DNA of 64,000 bases from Aestuariivirga litoralis (GCF_003234965.1 NZ_QKVK01000001.1:558001-622000), one strand, 5' to 3'; shown: positions 15,737 to 24,803, numbered from the stretch's first letter. The notes: generated by a model not told the origin, from the letters alone. A program made the numbers and translations.

Positions 15737-17343
15737 GCGCCGAAGGTCCACGTGCCCGGTGGAACATAGGTTTCCTTCACCGTGCGCGGCGAGGTCCAGC
15801 GCAGCATGTTCATCCACGAGCCTGCCTTGTCGTTGGTGCCCGAGCCGCGCATGCCGCCGAAGGGCTGCTGGCCGATCAACGCGCCCGTCGGCTTGTCGTT
15901 GAGGTAGATGTTGCCCGCGGCATTGACCAGCGCCTGCGAGGCCTGGTTGAGCGCGATCGGGTCCGGCGAGAAGACGGAGCCCGTCAGCGCATAGGGGCTG
16001 GTCTCGTCGATCAGCGCGAACATCTCCGGCCAGCTGGCATCGTCGTAGGGATAAACGGTGAGCACGGGGCCGAACAGCTCGTCGTGCATCAGCGCGTGGC
16101 GCGGGTTGGAGGTCTCGAGCACGGTGGGCTGCACGAACCAGCCGACCTCGTCCGAGGCCGTGCCGCCGGCGATGACCGTGATCTCGGCATCGGACTGCGC
16201 CGCCCCGAGCCGTGCCGAGAGGCGGTCGAAGGAGGCCTTGTCGATGACAGCGCCCATGAAGGTCCTGGGGTCCGCCACGTCGCCCACGGGGAGTTCGGCA
16301 AGGCGCTCCCTGATGCGGCGGCTGAGCGCCGGCCACAGGCTCTTCGGAACATAGGCGCGCGAGGCGGCAGAGCACTTCTGGCCCTGGAACTCGAAGGCAG
16401 CCCGCACCAGCGCGATGGCCAGCACCTCGACATCGGCCGAGGGATGCGCCAGCACGAAGCCCTTGCCGCCCGTTTCGCCGACAAGGCGGGGGAAGGTGCG
16501 GTAGTTCGACATGTTGGCGCCCACGCCCGCCCAGATCGACCGGAACACCGCGGTCGAACCGGTGTAGTGCACGCCCGCGAGCTCCGGCGAGGCGAGCGCC
16601 ACGCGCGTCATCGCAGCCGCGTCCGCCGGCACGAAGTTGATGACGCCGGCAGGAAGCCCCGCCTTCTGCAGCGCCCGGAAGAAGATGTAGTTGGCAAGCG
16701 CCGACTTCTCCGACGGCTTCCACACGACGCCATTGCCCATCAGCGCGGGCGCCGTCGAGAGGTTGGCGCCGATCGCCGTGAAATTGAACGGCGACACGGC
16801 ATAGACGAAGCCCTCGAGCGGGCGCCAGTCGATGCGGTTGGCAGCGCCCGCCGTCGACACCGGATGCTCGCGGAACAGCTTCTGCGCATAGAACACGTTG
16901 AAGCGCAGGAAGTCGATCAGCTCGCAGGCGGCATCGGGGTCGGACTGGTCGATGGTCTTGGACTGGCCGAGCATGGTGGCGGCGTTGATGCGGGTGCGCA
17001 CGTCGCTGCCCACGATCTCGGCGGCGCGCAGCATGACGGCGGCGCGCGACTGGAAGGGCAGCTTTGCCCAGTCGGCGGCCGACCTGACCGCCGTCTCGAT
17101 CGCCTCGCGATGCTGGGCCTCGGTCGGGCGGTGGATGCGCGCGACGACGCGGGCCTTGTCATGGGGCGAGCGGACTTCGACAACGTCATTGGAAAAATAG
17201 TCCTTGCCGCCGATGACGGTCGGGATGTCCACCACCTCGTGGTCCGCCAGCGCCCGGGCCAGCGCGGTGTGCTCCGGCGTGCCGGGCCTGTAGGCCCATT
17301 CGGGCTCGTTCTTGGGGAAGGGAAGATCGGGGACGAGGTTCAC
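15733..17343 (-). CDS. L-glutamate gamma-semialdehyde (1-pyrroline-5-carboxylate) dehydrogenase
   Basis: Second step of proline catabolism, oxidising glutamate semialdehyde to glutamate with NAD+. At 536 residues it is a stand-alone ALDH4-type enzyme, not a PutA fusion. Typical signatures are EGFVYAVSPFNFTAIG, HYTGSTAVF, the base Glu in VGETGGKG, the catalytic Cys in QGQKCSAASR and the C-terminal PFGGMRGSGTNDKAGS. The GTG at 17343 (VNLVPDLPFPKNEPEW) is chosen because GGAGAG lies 9 bases upstream; the frame continues further but is not homologous. No PutA-type proline dehydrogenase is present nearby. Confidence 0.92.
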   Translation of the reverse strand: MNLVPDLPFPKNEPEWAYRPGTPEHTALARALADHEVVDIPTVIGGKDYFSNDVVEVRSPHDKARVVARIHRPTEAQHREAIETAVRSAADWAKLPFQSRAAVMLRAAEIVGSDVRTRINAATMLGQSKTIDQSDPDAACELIDFLRFNVFYAQKLFREHPVSTAGAANRIDWRPLEGFVYAVSPFNFTAIGANLSTAPALMGNGVVWKPSEKSALANYIFFRALQKAGLPAGVINFVPADAAAMTRVALASPELAGVHYTGSTAVFRSIWAGVGANMSNYRTFPRLVGETGGKGFVLAHPSADVEVLAIALVRAAFEFQGQKCSAASRAYVPKSLWPALSRRIRERLAELPVGDVADPRTFMGAVIDKASFDRLSARLGAAQSDAEITVIAGGTASDEVGWFVQPTVLETSNPRHALMHDELFGPVLTVYPYDDASWPEMFALIDETSPYALTGSVFSPDPIALNQASQALVNAAGNIYLNDKPTGALIGQQPFGGMRGSGTNDKAGSWMNMLRWTSPRTVKETYVPPGTWTFGA

Positions 17344-17454
17344 GGCGCAGGCTCTCCGGGTTGAGGGGGCGGCCCCATATAGTCCGCCCCGCGCGCCGGC
17401 CCCAAGCGCCGAAACCTCACGCATGTGTTGACTTTGCGGCAAAGGGTGCTGGCG

Positions 17455-18801
17455 CTACTCGTGCCGCGCCTGCCATTCCTTCCAGCGCATGTAGGCATTG
17501 GCTCCGATCGCGTCGACAGGGTGGGGCGGCAGCTTTGCCGGCGCGCCCTCGGCGAGGAAGAACCCCGTGATGTCGCTGGTCCGGCCGCAGGCCAGTTCGG
17601 CGGCGGCCATGCCCATCAGCGTGCCGCGCGCCGTGCCCAGCCCGTTGCACACGCAGGCTGCAAACAGGCCGGGCTCCAGTTCGCGCATCACCGAGACGCC
17701 GTTCTGCGACAGGCAGAGGTGGCCGGACCATGCATAGGCGAAGCCGACATCGCCAAGTGCCGGAAAGCGCGCCATGAACTTGTGCCGCATGCGGCGGACG
17801 AGGCGCTGCAGGTCGGCGTCACTGGTCTGCATGTCCGGGCGGTAATAGCCGCCCTGGCGGATGACGAGGCGGTTGCCGCCCTGCGCCGGGCCGATCCGCC
17901 GCAACGTGGTGCCCATGGCATCGGCGGGGGTAATGCCCCAGCACGCAGCACCGCCCAACCGGCGCAGCTGGTCCTCGTCCAGCTCCGCCGTCATGCAGGC
18001 GTTGAGCATGATGTGCATCAGCCGCCCGCTGCGGAATCCGAAGCTCTCGAGGTGGCCGTTGCTGGCGAGGATCACCTTGGCAGCGGCGAGGCTGCCCTGC
18101 GCGGTGGAAAGCTGCCAGCCGTCCCCGGTACTTTCGAAGCGCAGCACCGGCGACTGCTCGAACAGCGCCACGCCCTGCCGCACGAGCCCTGCGGCGAGGC
18201 CGCGCACATAGCCCGCCGGCTGCAGCATGGCGGTGCCCGGGGTGAACAGGCCGCCGCGATAATAGGTCGATCCGGTGATCTCGCGCATCGTGGCGGCGTC
18301 CAGCAGCTCATGCGGCTCGCCGAGTGCCGCAAGGTGCGCGGCATAGCTCTGGTTGGCGGCCAGCCCGCGCGCCGAGGCCGCGCCATTGATCTTGCCGGCG
18401 CGCTGGAAATAGCCCTCGGGAATGCCAAGCTCATCCACCGCTGCCGCGGCGAAATCGATGGCCTGGCGGTTGAGCCGGGTCAGCGCAAGGTCGCGCGCCG
18501 CGCCGCCGCCGGCATAGTCACGCGAGGTCAGGTCATGCGGCAAGTCGATCATGAAGCCGGAATTGCGCCCGGCCCCGCCCTCGGCCACGCGGCCGGCCTC
18601 GAGGATGGCGATGCGCGCCCCCGGCGCCATCTGGCGCAGCCGCCGCGCGGCGGAAAGCCCGGCGAAACCGGCCCCGACGATCGCAACGTCACAAGCGGCG
18701 GGCCCGCGCAGTGCGGGTTGCGCGGGCACGGGGCCGAGTATCTCGGACCACCCGGCCGGGCCGGTGTGAACGGGCAGGCGGCGGACGCTGCGCAGGCTCA
18801 T
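17455..18801 (-). CDS. FAD-dependent oxidoreductase (DadA/PuuB-like)
   Basis: A 448-residue flavoprotein with the Rossmann motif VAIVGAGFAGLSAARRL and the second flavin motif GGAGRNSGFMIDLPHD, seen in gamma-glutamylputrescine oxidase and D-amino acid dehydrogenase relatives. C-terminal AYAWSGHLCLSQNGVSV and CVCNGLGTARGTLMG complete the FAD site. The substrate is unknown. An ATG at 18801 is used; a GTG at 18816 is in frame but has no better ribosome site. It lies 111 bases upstream of the P5C dehydrogenase gene on the same strand and may share its transcript. Confidence 0.82.
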   Translation of the reverse strand: MSLRSVRRLPVHTGPAGWSEILGPVPAQPALRGPAACDVAIVGAGFAGLSAARRLRQMAPGARIAILEAGRVAEGGAGRNSGFMIDLPHDLTSRDYAGGGAARDLALTRLNRQAIDFAAAAVDELGIPEGYFQRAGKINGAASARGLAANQSYAAHLAALGEPHELLDAATMREITGSTYYRGGLFTPGTAMLQPAGYVRGLAAGLVRQGVALFEQSPVLRFESTGDGWQLSTAQGSLAAAKVILASNGHLESFGFRSGRLMHIMLNACMTAELDEDQLRRLGGAACWGITPADAMGTTLRRIGPAQGGNRLVIRQGGYYRPDMQTSDADLQRLVRRMRHKFMARFPALGDVGFAYAWSGHLCLSQNGVSVMRELEPGLFAACVCNGLGTARGTLMGMAAAELACGRTSDITGFFLAEGAPAKLPPHPVDAIGANAYMRWKEWQARHE

Positions 18802-18851
18802 CGGTGACTCGCCCACAGGCGTATCGGACCTAACGATATCAATGGGATAAA

Positions 18852-18941
18852 TGGCGGAAGAGGAGGGATTCGAACCCTCGATACGCTTTCACGTATGCAC
18901 GCGTTCCAGGCGTGTGCCTTAAACCACTCGGCCACCCTTCC
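18852..18941 (-). tRNA. tRNA-Ser (anticodon GGA)
   Basis: Read on the minus strand, G1 is at 18941 and the encoded CCA ends at 18852 (90 bases). The acceptor stem GGAAGGG pairs with CTCTTCC (one G-T), the anticodon loop reads CTGGAAC so the anticodon is GGA (serine, UCC/UCU), a long variable arm is present as expected for tRNA-Ser, and GGTTCGAATCC forms the T loop. Confidence 0.95.
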
Positions 18942-19053
18942 TTGAAGTGGTGCGGGAATATCGTCATCCCCTTCATAAATCAAGCTTTGTTGAATGGTGC
19001 AGCGCAGATTGTCCGCCTATATCTGGCGGGCAACAGAAGAAGGACGAAGCCCC

Positions 19054-19707
19054 ATGTTCTTTGCCCGCCAAAAGTCCCGCATGATTTCCCCCGCCGAGGC
19101 GCTGCCCGGCCGCGCCGAACCGCTGGCCACCGCCGAAACCCACCTGGTGAACGGCAACCCGCTGAAGGGCCCCTACCCCGCCGGCTTCGAGACCGCGGTC
19201 TTCGCACTCGGCTGCTACTGGGGTGCGGAGCGCAAGTTCTGGCAGCAGCCGGGCGTGTGGGTGACCGCGGTCGGCAATGCCGGCGGCTTCAGCCCCAACC
19301 CCACCTATGAGGAGGTGTGCTCGGGGCTGACGGGCCATGCCGAGTCGGTGCTGGTGGTCTATGACCCGAAGCAGGTGTCCTATGAGCAGCTGCTGAAGCT
19401 GTTCTTCGAGTCGCATGACCCGACCCAGGGCCTGCGGCAGGGAAACGATGTCGGCTCGCAGTATCGCTCGGCCATCTACTGGACCAGCCCGGCCCAGCGC
19501 GATGCGGCACTGGCCGCCAAGGCGATGTATGAGCAGGCGCTGGCGGCCAAGGGCTTCGGCCCGGTGACCACGGAGATCGCCGAGGCCGGCCCCTTCTATT
19601 TCGCCGAAGCCTATCACCAGCAGTATCTCGCCCGGAATCCCGGCGGCTATTGCGGGCTGGGCGGCACCGGCGTGTCCTGCCCCATCGGCACCGGCGTCGC
19701 CGCCTGA
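19054..19707 (+). CDS. msrA: Peptide-methionine (S)-S-oxide reductase
   Basis: Reduces methionine S-sulfoxide in proteins, a repair function against oxidants. The 217-residue protein has the catalytic Cys54 in [12 protein letters not shown] (Tyr replaces the common Phe of GCFWG), the [13 protein letters not shown] motif, AEAYHQQYL, and a C-terminal cysteine pair in [12 protein letters not shown] that can resolve the sulfenic acid. The ATG at 19054 is preceded by AGAAGGA; an upstream in-frame ATG at 18994 lies close to the tRNA gene and lacks homology. It converges with the L,D-transpeptidase gene. Confidence 0.93.
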   Translation: MFFARQKSRMISPAEALPGRAEPLATAETHLVNGNPLKGPYPAGFETAVFALGCYWGAERKFWQQPGVWVTAVGNAGGFSPNPTYEEVCSGLTGHAESVLVVYDPKQVSYEQLLKLFFESHDPTQGLRQGNDVGSQYRSAIYWTSPAQRDAALAAKAMYEQALAAKGFGPVTTEIAEAGPFYFAEAYHQQYLARNPGGYCGLGGTGVSCPIGTGVAA

Positions 19708-19722
19708 CCGGATCAGCGGCCG

Positions 19723-20694
19723 TCACTCCATGAAGGTGACGGCCGTGCCCTTCTTCACCATCTTCGAGAGTTCCTCGGCGTCCCAGTTGGTCAGCCGCAC
19801 GCAGCCATGCGACTGTGTCTTGGCGATGAGCGCGGGCTCCGGCGTGCCGTGGATGCCATAGGTGGGCTCGGTCAGGTCGATCCACACCGTGCCGACCGGA
19901 TTGTTCGGCCCCGCGGCGATCTCGAGCAGGTCCTTGGTCTTCACCCCGCTGAAGTTCAGCTCCTTCGGATTGTAATAATACTTGGGCTCCGGCGCGATGG
20001 CGCTGACCTCGTGGGTGCCCGTCGGGCTCGGCGTGCCCTCGCTGCCGATCGAGGCGGGATAGAAGGCGACGAGCCTGTCCTGCGCATCATAGGCATAAAG
20101 TGCGCCCTGCCCCTTCACGACGTCGATGCGGGTGACGGTCTCCTTCTCATCGCGCGCTGCCACCTGGGCCACGGTGATCCCGCTCCCCGCCCTTGCGAAA
20201 TCGGCGCCGGGGTTCAGGGCCTCGAGCAGGTCCTCGTCCATGTGGAATTTCTCGGCCAGCAACTCGCGCGGCGAGGTGAAGGACAGGTGCGCGAGCTTCG
20301 CCATGTCCTCGAGCCTGTCCGGCACCTTCATCACGAATGGACCCTGCACGTCCTTTTCCGAAATCGTGTAGCGCTGCAGCACGGGCTTGCCGTCCTCCGC
20401 CGCCAGTGCCTGCAGCAGGGCGGCATCATCCTTGCCGTCGAGGCCATTGGCCACCTCGTAGGCCGCGATGGCCTTGCGCACAATGTCGCCGGCGAGGCCG
20501 TCGATCACGCCGGGCGAGAAGCGCGAGCGGTCGAGCAGCACCTGCAGGCGGATCATGGCGGGGTCGATGGCCTTCCCGTCACCTTGGGCGAAGGACTGGG
20601 CCTGTTCGACGGCCTGCGGGTCGAGTCCAGCCGCCTGAACGGGACCCGGCAGGGCGAGCAGCAGGACAAGGGCGAGGGCGGGAAGGCGTGTCAT
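19723..20694 (-). CDS. Secreted L,D-transpeptidase (YkuD)
   Basis: Periplasmic cell-wall enzyme of 323 residues that cross-links peptidoglycan or attaches proteins to it. A signal peptide (about 1-21, ending GPVQAAG) is followed by a peptidoglycan-binding-like helical region (about 30-110) and a YkuD catalytic domain. The catalytic motif is visible: His282 in YGIHGTPE, and His296-Gly-Cys298-Val-Arg in SHGCVRLTN. The ATG at 20694 fits the signal peptide; the open frame upstream overlaps the promoter. An EcfG-type promoter lies 29 bases before the start, suggesting induction in general stress. Confidence 0.93.
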   Translation of the reverse strand: MTRLPALALVLLLALPGPVQAAGLDPQAVEQAQSFAQGDGKAIDPAMIRLQVLLDRSRFSPGVIDGLAGDIVRKAIAAYEVANGLDGKDDAALLQALAAEDGKPVLQRYTISEKDVQGPFVMKVPDRLEDMAKLAHLSFTSPRELLAEKFHMDEDLLEALNPGADFARAGSGITVAQVAARDEKETVTRIDVVKGQGALYAYDAQDRLVAFYPASIGSEGTPSPTGTHEVSAIAPEPKYYYNPKELNFSGVKTKDLLEIAAGPNNPVGTVWIDLTEPTYGIHGTPEPALIAKTQSHGCVRLTNWDAEELSKMVKKGTAVTFME

Positions 20695-20710
20695 GGGACC
20701 TCTGGGCGAA

Positions 20711-20725
20711 GTTCGGGTCCCGAAC
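20711..20725. promoter_or_regulatory. 15-base palindrome upstream of L,D-transpeptidase gene
   Basis: GTTCGGG, one base, CCCGAAC: perfect 7-base arms. It overlaps the -10 element of the EcfG-like promoter and lies 17 bases before the start codon. It could be an operator or an RNA hairpin in the leader; no binding protein can be named. Confidence 0.4.
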
Positions 20726-20748
20726 GGATGTGGCACGGATGTGGTTCC
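20723..20748 (-). promoter_or_regulatory. EcfG-type general stress promoter
   Basis: Read on the minus strand: GGAAC (20748-20744), 17-base spacer, CGTT (20726-20723). A full match to the GGAAC-N16/17-cGTT consensus, ending 29 bases before the L,D-transpeptidase start codon. Confidence 0.7.
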
Positions 20749-20868
20749 AGCGGCCCACAGAGGCGTGCTGACGGCCGTTCTGCAGCGCTCGGCTAGGGGG
20801 CTAGCCTGAAATGAAAATGCCCAAAAGCAATCGTTACGAATGTCATCAGGGCGCTGCGCTCCGTTTCG

Positions 20869-21990
20869 TCACGCCAGCTTCACCCATTCCCGCCGCTGTG
20901 AGGAGGCAATCGCCGCCTCGACCACCTTCTGGATCTCGTAGGCCTCGCGGAAATCCGGCGTGGCCTTCTCGCCGCGGCCGATGGCGCGCAGGAATTCGCC
21001 CATCTCGATGGTCTTGAGGTCGTTGAAGCCCAGCTGGTGGCCGCCGGCGATGCAGAACTCGCCATAAGGCGGGTGCTGCGGGCCCGCCTCGATCTTCACA
21101 TAGCCATTGTTGCGGCTGTCGCCGCCGGCGCGGTAGAACAGCAGCTCGTTCAGCCGCTCCTGGGTGAAGACGAGCGAGCCCTTGTCGCCGCTGATCTCGA
21201 AGCCCAGCTGCATCTTGCGCCCGGTGGCGATCCAGTTGGCCTCGATGGTGCCGCCGCAGCCGCGCCCGAAATCGACGAGGATCCGCGCCACGTCGTCGAC
21301 CAGAACCTCCTTGCGTTCCGCCGCTCCCCTCGCCACCGGGCGGCTCTTCACCACGGTCCGCACGTCGGCCGAGACCTGCGCGATGGACCCCAGCAGGAAG
21401 CGCGCCATGCCGATGATGTGCGAGCCGAGATCGGCGATGACGCCCGGGCCCCCGACGGGGTCGATGCGCCACGTATAGGGGCTCTCGGGATCATGCATGT
21501 AGTCCTCGGCATGGATGCCGCGGAAGCCGGTGATCTCGCCCAGCTCGCCGGCTGCGATCATGTCGCGGGCCTGCTTCAGGAGCGGGTTCTTGATGTAGTT
21601 GAAGCCCACCTGCGTGACGGCGCCGGCCTTCTCCGCCGCCGCGACCATCGCAGCCGAGTCGGCGAGCGTCGGCGACAGCGGCTTCTCGCAGTGGACATGC
21701 TTGCCCGCGGCGATGGCCGCCAGCGCCATCTCCTTGTGCAGCGTGTTGGGCGTGGTGATGGAGACGACGTCGATCCTGGGGTCGTTCACCAGCGCCCGCC
21801 AGTCGCTGGTGGCGCGCGCAAAGCCGTATTGATGCGCGGCTCTTGCCGCCAGCGCCTCGTTGACGTCGGCGATCATCTCCAGCCGCGGCACCGGAATGTC
21901 CGGGAAGGCGGCGAGCGCGGCACGATAGGCAAAGGCATGGGCCTTGCCCATGAAGCCCGTGCCGATGATGCCGATGCCCAGCTCCTTCAT
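20869..21990 (-). CDS. Gfo/Idh/MocA-family oxidoreductase, probable inositol-type dehydrogenase
   Basis: NAD(P)-dependent dehydrogenase of 373 residues acting on cyclitols or sugars. The N-terminal Rossmann motif is IGIIGTGFMGKAHA, the family EKP motif appears as HCEKPLSP, and the C-terminal domain contains AEDYMHDPESPYTW and GSHIIGMARFLLG. Its start overlaps the iolE stop by 4 bases, so it is the last gene of an iolD-iolE-dehydrogenase unit. A myo-inositol or scyllo-inositol dehydrogenase role is likely from context; other family substrates cannot be ruled out. Confidence 0.87.
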   Translation of the reverse strand: MKELGIGIIGTGFMGKAHAFAYRAALAAFPDIPVPRLEMIADVNEALAARAAHQYGFARATSDWRALVNDPRIDVVSITTPNTLHKEMALAAIAAGKHVHCEKPLSPTLADSAAMVAAAEKAGAVTQVGFNYIKNPLLKQARDMIAAGELGEITGFRGIHAEDYMHDPESPYTWRIDPVGGPGVIADLGSHIIGMARFLLGSIAQVSADVRTVVKSRPVARGAAERKEVLVDDVARILVDFGRGCGGTIEANWIATGRKMQLGFEISGDKGSLVFTQERLNELLFYRAGGDSRNNGYVKIEAGPQHPPYGEFCIAGGHQLGFNDLKTIEMGEFLRAIGRGEKATPDFREAYEIQKVVEAAIASSQRREWVKLA

Positions 21991-22886
21991 CAGGCGACCA
22001 CCTCGTAGCCTGCCGCCGTCATCACCCGCATCAGCTCCTTGTGGCCGACCTGCGCCATCTTGAGGGGCGGCGCCTTCTTGGGGTCCTGCTCGGCCTCGAC
22101 CACGAACCAGCCCTCATAGCCATAGCCGGCGAGCTTCTTCACGATCGCTTCGAAGTCGAGCGAGCCGTCGCCCGGCACGGTGAAGGCGCCCTTGATCACC
22201 GCATCGAGGAAGCTCTCCTTCGAGCGGTCGAGCCCCTTGATCACCTCCATGCGCACGTCCTTGGTGTGGACGTGGCGGATGCGCGCGTGATGCTTGTCGA
22301 TGCAGCGCAGAACGTCACCACCTGCGAAGGCCATGTGGCCCGCGTCGAAGAGCAGCGCGATGTCGGAGGCCGCCATGAAGGCATCGAGCTCGGCCTCGGT
22401 CTCGACCACGGCACCCATGTGGTGGTGGTAGACGATGGGCATGCCCTGTGCCTCGACCCACTTGCCGAACTCCGAGACCTTGGCGCCATAGGCCTTCATC
22501 TCGTCGGCCGAGAGCTTCGCCTTGCTGGCGAGCGGGCGCGACTGGTCGCCCTGGATCGAGAGGCCCACCTCGCCATAGACGATGCAGGGGGCGTTCACCG
22601 CCTTGAACAGGTCGATCATCGGCTGGATGCGCTGCTTGTTCGACTCCAGCGACTCGTTCACCAGCGTGGCCGAGAACCAGCCACCGCACAGCGTGACATC
22701 GGCCTTCTTCAAGGCAGGGAGCATTTCGGCGGCCGTCGACGGGAACCGGCGGCCCTGCTCCATGCCGGTGAAGCCGGCCGAGCGCGACTGGCGCAGGCAT
22801 TCTTCCAGCGAGACATCGTCCGAGAGCTGCGGAAGATCGTCGTTCCACCAGGCGATGGGCGACATGCCCAGCTTTGCTTTCAACAT
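21990..22886 (-). CDS. iolE: Inosose dehydratase
   Basis: Converts 2-keto-myo-inositol to 3D-(3,5/4)-trihydroxycyclohexane-1,2-dione in myo-inositol catabolism. A TIM-barrel protein of 298 residues of the xylose isomerase-like family, opening KLGMSPIAWWNDDLPQL as IolE proteins do. Metal-binding candidates occur in YHHHMGAVVE, LLFDAGHMAFAGGD, HVHTKDVR and WFVVEAEQD. It starts one base after the iolD stop and overlaps the following dehydrogenase start, which gives an unbroken translational chain. Confidence 0.93.
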   Translation of the reverse strand: MLKAKLGMSPIAWWNDDLPQLSDDVSLEECLRQSRSAGFTGMEQGRRFPSTAAEMLPALKKADVTLCGGWFSATLVNESLESNKQRIQPMIDLFKAVNAPCIVYGEVGLSIQGDQSRPLASKAKLSADEMKAYGAKVSEFGKWVEAQGMPIVYHHHMGAVVETEAELDAFMAASDIALLFDAGHMAFAGGDVLRCIDKHHARIRHVHTKDVRMEVIKGLDRSKESFLDAVIKGAFTVPGDGSLDFEAIVKKLAGYGYEGWFVVEAEQDPKKAPPLKMAQVGHKELMRVMTAAGYEVVA

Positions 22887-22887
22887 C

Positions 22888-24732
22888 TCAGACTCCAATG
22901 CGTTGCTTCTTGCGGATGGTTTCGTGGTGCTCGCGGGCCTTGCGCACCTCCGGCCGGTCGGAGACCTCCGGCACGCCGACATCCCAGTCGGCGTCACCCG
23001 GCACCCAGGCATAGGCGTCGGTGACGATGGAGATGACCGTCGTGCGGTCGGTGGTCTTGGCCCACTTCAATGCGGCTTCGAGGTCGGCGAGGCTCTCGCA
23101 CTGCCGGGTGAGCGCACCCATGGAGGCGGCATGCTGCGCGAAGTTGACCGCGAAGGGCTCCTTCACGCGGCTGTCCTTGATCAGGTTGTTGAAGGAGGGC
23201 GTGCCCTTGAAGTTCTGCAGGCGGTTGATCACCGCATAGCCGCCATTGTCGCAGACCACGACGATCAGCTTGTGGCCGGTGAGGACCGTCGAATAGATGT
23301 CGGAGTTCATCATCAGGTAGGAGCCATCGCCCACCATCACGATGGTTTCACCGTCGCCCTTCTTGGCCATGGCATGGCCCCAGCCGCCGGCGATCTCGTA
23401 GCCCATGGCGGAGAAGCCGAATTCGAGGTCATAGGTGTTGGGGTTCTTGATCTTCCAGCCCTTGGCCGTCTCGCCGGGAAGGCCGCCCGCCGCCGTCACC
23501 ATGGTATCGTTGGGTGCCGCCCATTTGTTGACGACGCCGACCACCTGCGCATAGGTCGGCACCGGATCGTTGGTGGGCTTCTGGTGCTGGTCGAGGAGAT
23601 CGTTCCAGCCCTTGAAGGCCGCCTTGCCCTTCTGCGTCCAGGCGGCGTCGACCTTCCAGCCGGCAAGAGCAGCGGCGAGTTCCGCCACCGTCTCCTTCGC
23701 GTCGCCGACCACGGCGAGGGCCCGGTGCTTGGTCGCGTCATAGCGCGCGGCATTGATCGAGACGAACTGCGCATCCTGCGCGAAGACCGTCCACGAGCCG
23801 GTGGTGAAGTCCTGCAATCTCGTACCGATGGCGATGATGACATCCGCCGCCCCCGCCATCTCGTTGGCCGAGGACGAGCCGATGACGCCGATGGGGCCGA
23901 CATGGGCCGGGTGGTCATGCGTGACGGCACCCTTGCCGGCGATGGTCTCGGCCATGGGTACGCCGTGCTTCAGCGCGAAGTCGGCCACTTCCTTTTCCGC
24001 GCCCGAATAGCGGACACCGCCGCCGGAGATGATGAGCGGCCGCCTGGCGGACTTGATCAGCTCCACCGCCTTCGCCACGCGGTCGCGGTCCGGCCTGAGG
24101 CGCGGGATGGTGTGGACCGTGGGGGCGAAGAAGGCCTCGGGATAGTCGAAGGCAATTTCCTGCGTGTCCTGGCAGAGGCCGATGAAGGCCGGGCCGCAGT
24201 CGCCGGGGTCGAGCATCGTTGCCACCGCCTGTGGCAGCGACGAGATGATCTGCTCGGGATGCGTGATGCGGTCCCAGTAGCGCGTCACCGCCTTGAAGGC
24301 GTCGTTGACCGAGACGGTCGGGTTGTTGAACTGCTCCACCTGCTGCAGCACCGGGTCGGGCCGGCGGTTGGCGAAGACATCGCCCGCGAGGATGAGGATG
24401 GGGAGCCGGTTGGCATGCGCGCAGCCCGCCGCCGTGACCATGTTGAGGGCACCGGGTCCGATGGAGGAGAGTGCCACCATGATCTGCCGGCGCCGCATCG
24501 CCTTGGCATAGCCCACGGCAGCCAGCGCCATCGACTGCTCGTTCTGGCCGCGCCAGGTGGGCAGCTTGTCCTGCACCGCCTCCAGCGCCTCGGAAATGCA
24601 GGTAACGTTGCCATGGCCGAAGATGCCGAAGAGCCCGGCGAAGAGCGGTACCTGCTTGCCGTCGATGACGGTGAACTGGTTGCACAGGTAGCGCACGAGC
24701 GCCTGGCCCATGGTCAAGCGGACAGTCGACAT
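22888..24732 (-). CDS. iolD: 3D-(3,5/4)-trihydroxycyclohexane-1,2-dione acylhydrolase
   Basis: Thiamine-diphosphate enzyme that hydrolyses the dione ring to 5-deoxyglucuronate in inositol catabolism. The 614-residue protein has the three TPP-enzyme domains: the catalytic Glu region GQNEQSMALAAVGYAK, the central domain, and the cofactor-binding GDGSYLMMNSDIYS with the Asn required for Mg2+. The ATG at 24732 is preceded by a strong GGGAGGA site. It is first in a unit with iolE and a dehydrogenase. iolB, iolC and iolG are not seen in the window. A GGAA-N6-TTCC motif upstream suggests IolR control. Confidence 0.93.
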   Translation of the reverse strand: MSTVRLTMGQALVRYLCNQFTVIDGKQVPLFAGLFGIFGHGNVTCISEALEAVQDKLPTWRGQNEQSMALAAVGYAKAMRRRQIMVALSSIGPGALNMVTAAGCAHANRLPILILAGDVFANRRPDPVLQQVEQFNNPTVSVNDAFKAVTRYWDRITHPEQIISSLPQAVATMLDPGDCGPAFIGLCQDTQEIAFDYPEAFFAPTVHTIPRLRPDRDRVAKAVELIKSARRPLIISGGGVRYSGAEKEVADFALKHGVPMAETIAGKGAVTHDHPAHVGPIGVIGSSSANEMAGAADVIIAIGTRLQDFTTGSWTVFAQDAQFVSINAARYDATKHRALAVVGDAKETVAELAAALAGWKVDAAWTQKGKAAFKGWNDLLDQHQKPTNDPVPTYAQVVGVVNKWAAPNDTMVTAAGGLPGETAKGWKIKNPNTYDLEFGFSAMGYEIAGGWGHAMAKKGDGETIVMVGDGSYLMMNSDIYSTVLTGHKLIVVVCDNGGYAVINRLQNFKGTPSFNNLIKDSRVKEPFAVNFAQHAASMGALTRQCESLADLEAALKWAKTTDRTTVISIVTDAYAWVPGDADWDVGVPEVSDRPEVRKAREHHETIRKKQRIGV

Positions 24733-24760
24733 GGCGGATCCTCCCATTGGCATGCGTATT

Positions 24761-24774
24761 GGAACATTTCTTCT
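24761..24774. promoter_or_regulatory. Possible second IolR half-matching operator
   Basis: GGAA, six bases, TTCT: one base away from the GGAA-N6-TTCC form found 29 bases further from the iolD gene. It lies 29 bases upstream of the iolD start. Weak on its own. Confidence 0.3.
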
Positions 24775-24789
24775 ATTTCTTCAAGCGAT

Positions 24790-24803
24790 GGAATGCAGCT
24801 TCC
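24790..24803. promoter_or_regulatory. Putative IolR operator
   Basis: GGAA TGCAGC TTCC, an exact GGAA-N6-TTCC match to the operator form reported, as I recall, for the RpiR-type repressor IolR of Sinorhizobium meliloti. It sits in the 100-base gap upstream of iolD. The wider sequence TGGAATG...CATTCCA extends the symmetry. IolR would release it when inositol intermediates accumulate. Confidence 0.6.
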
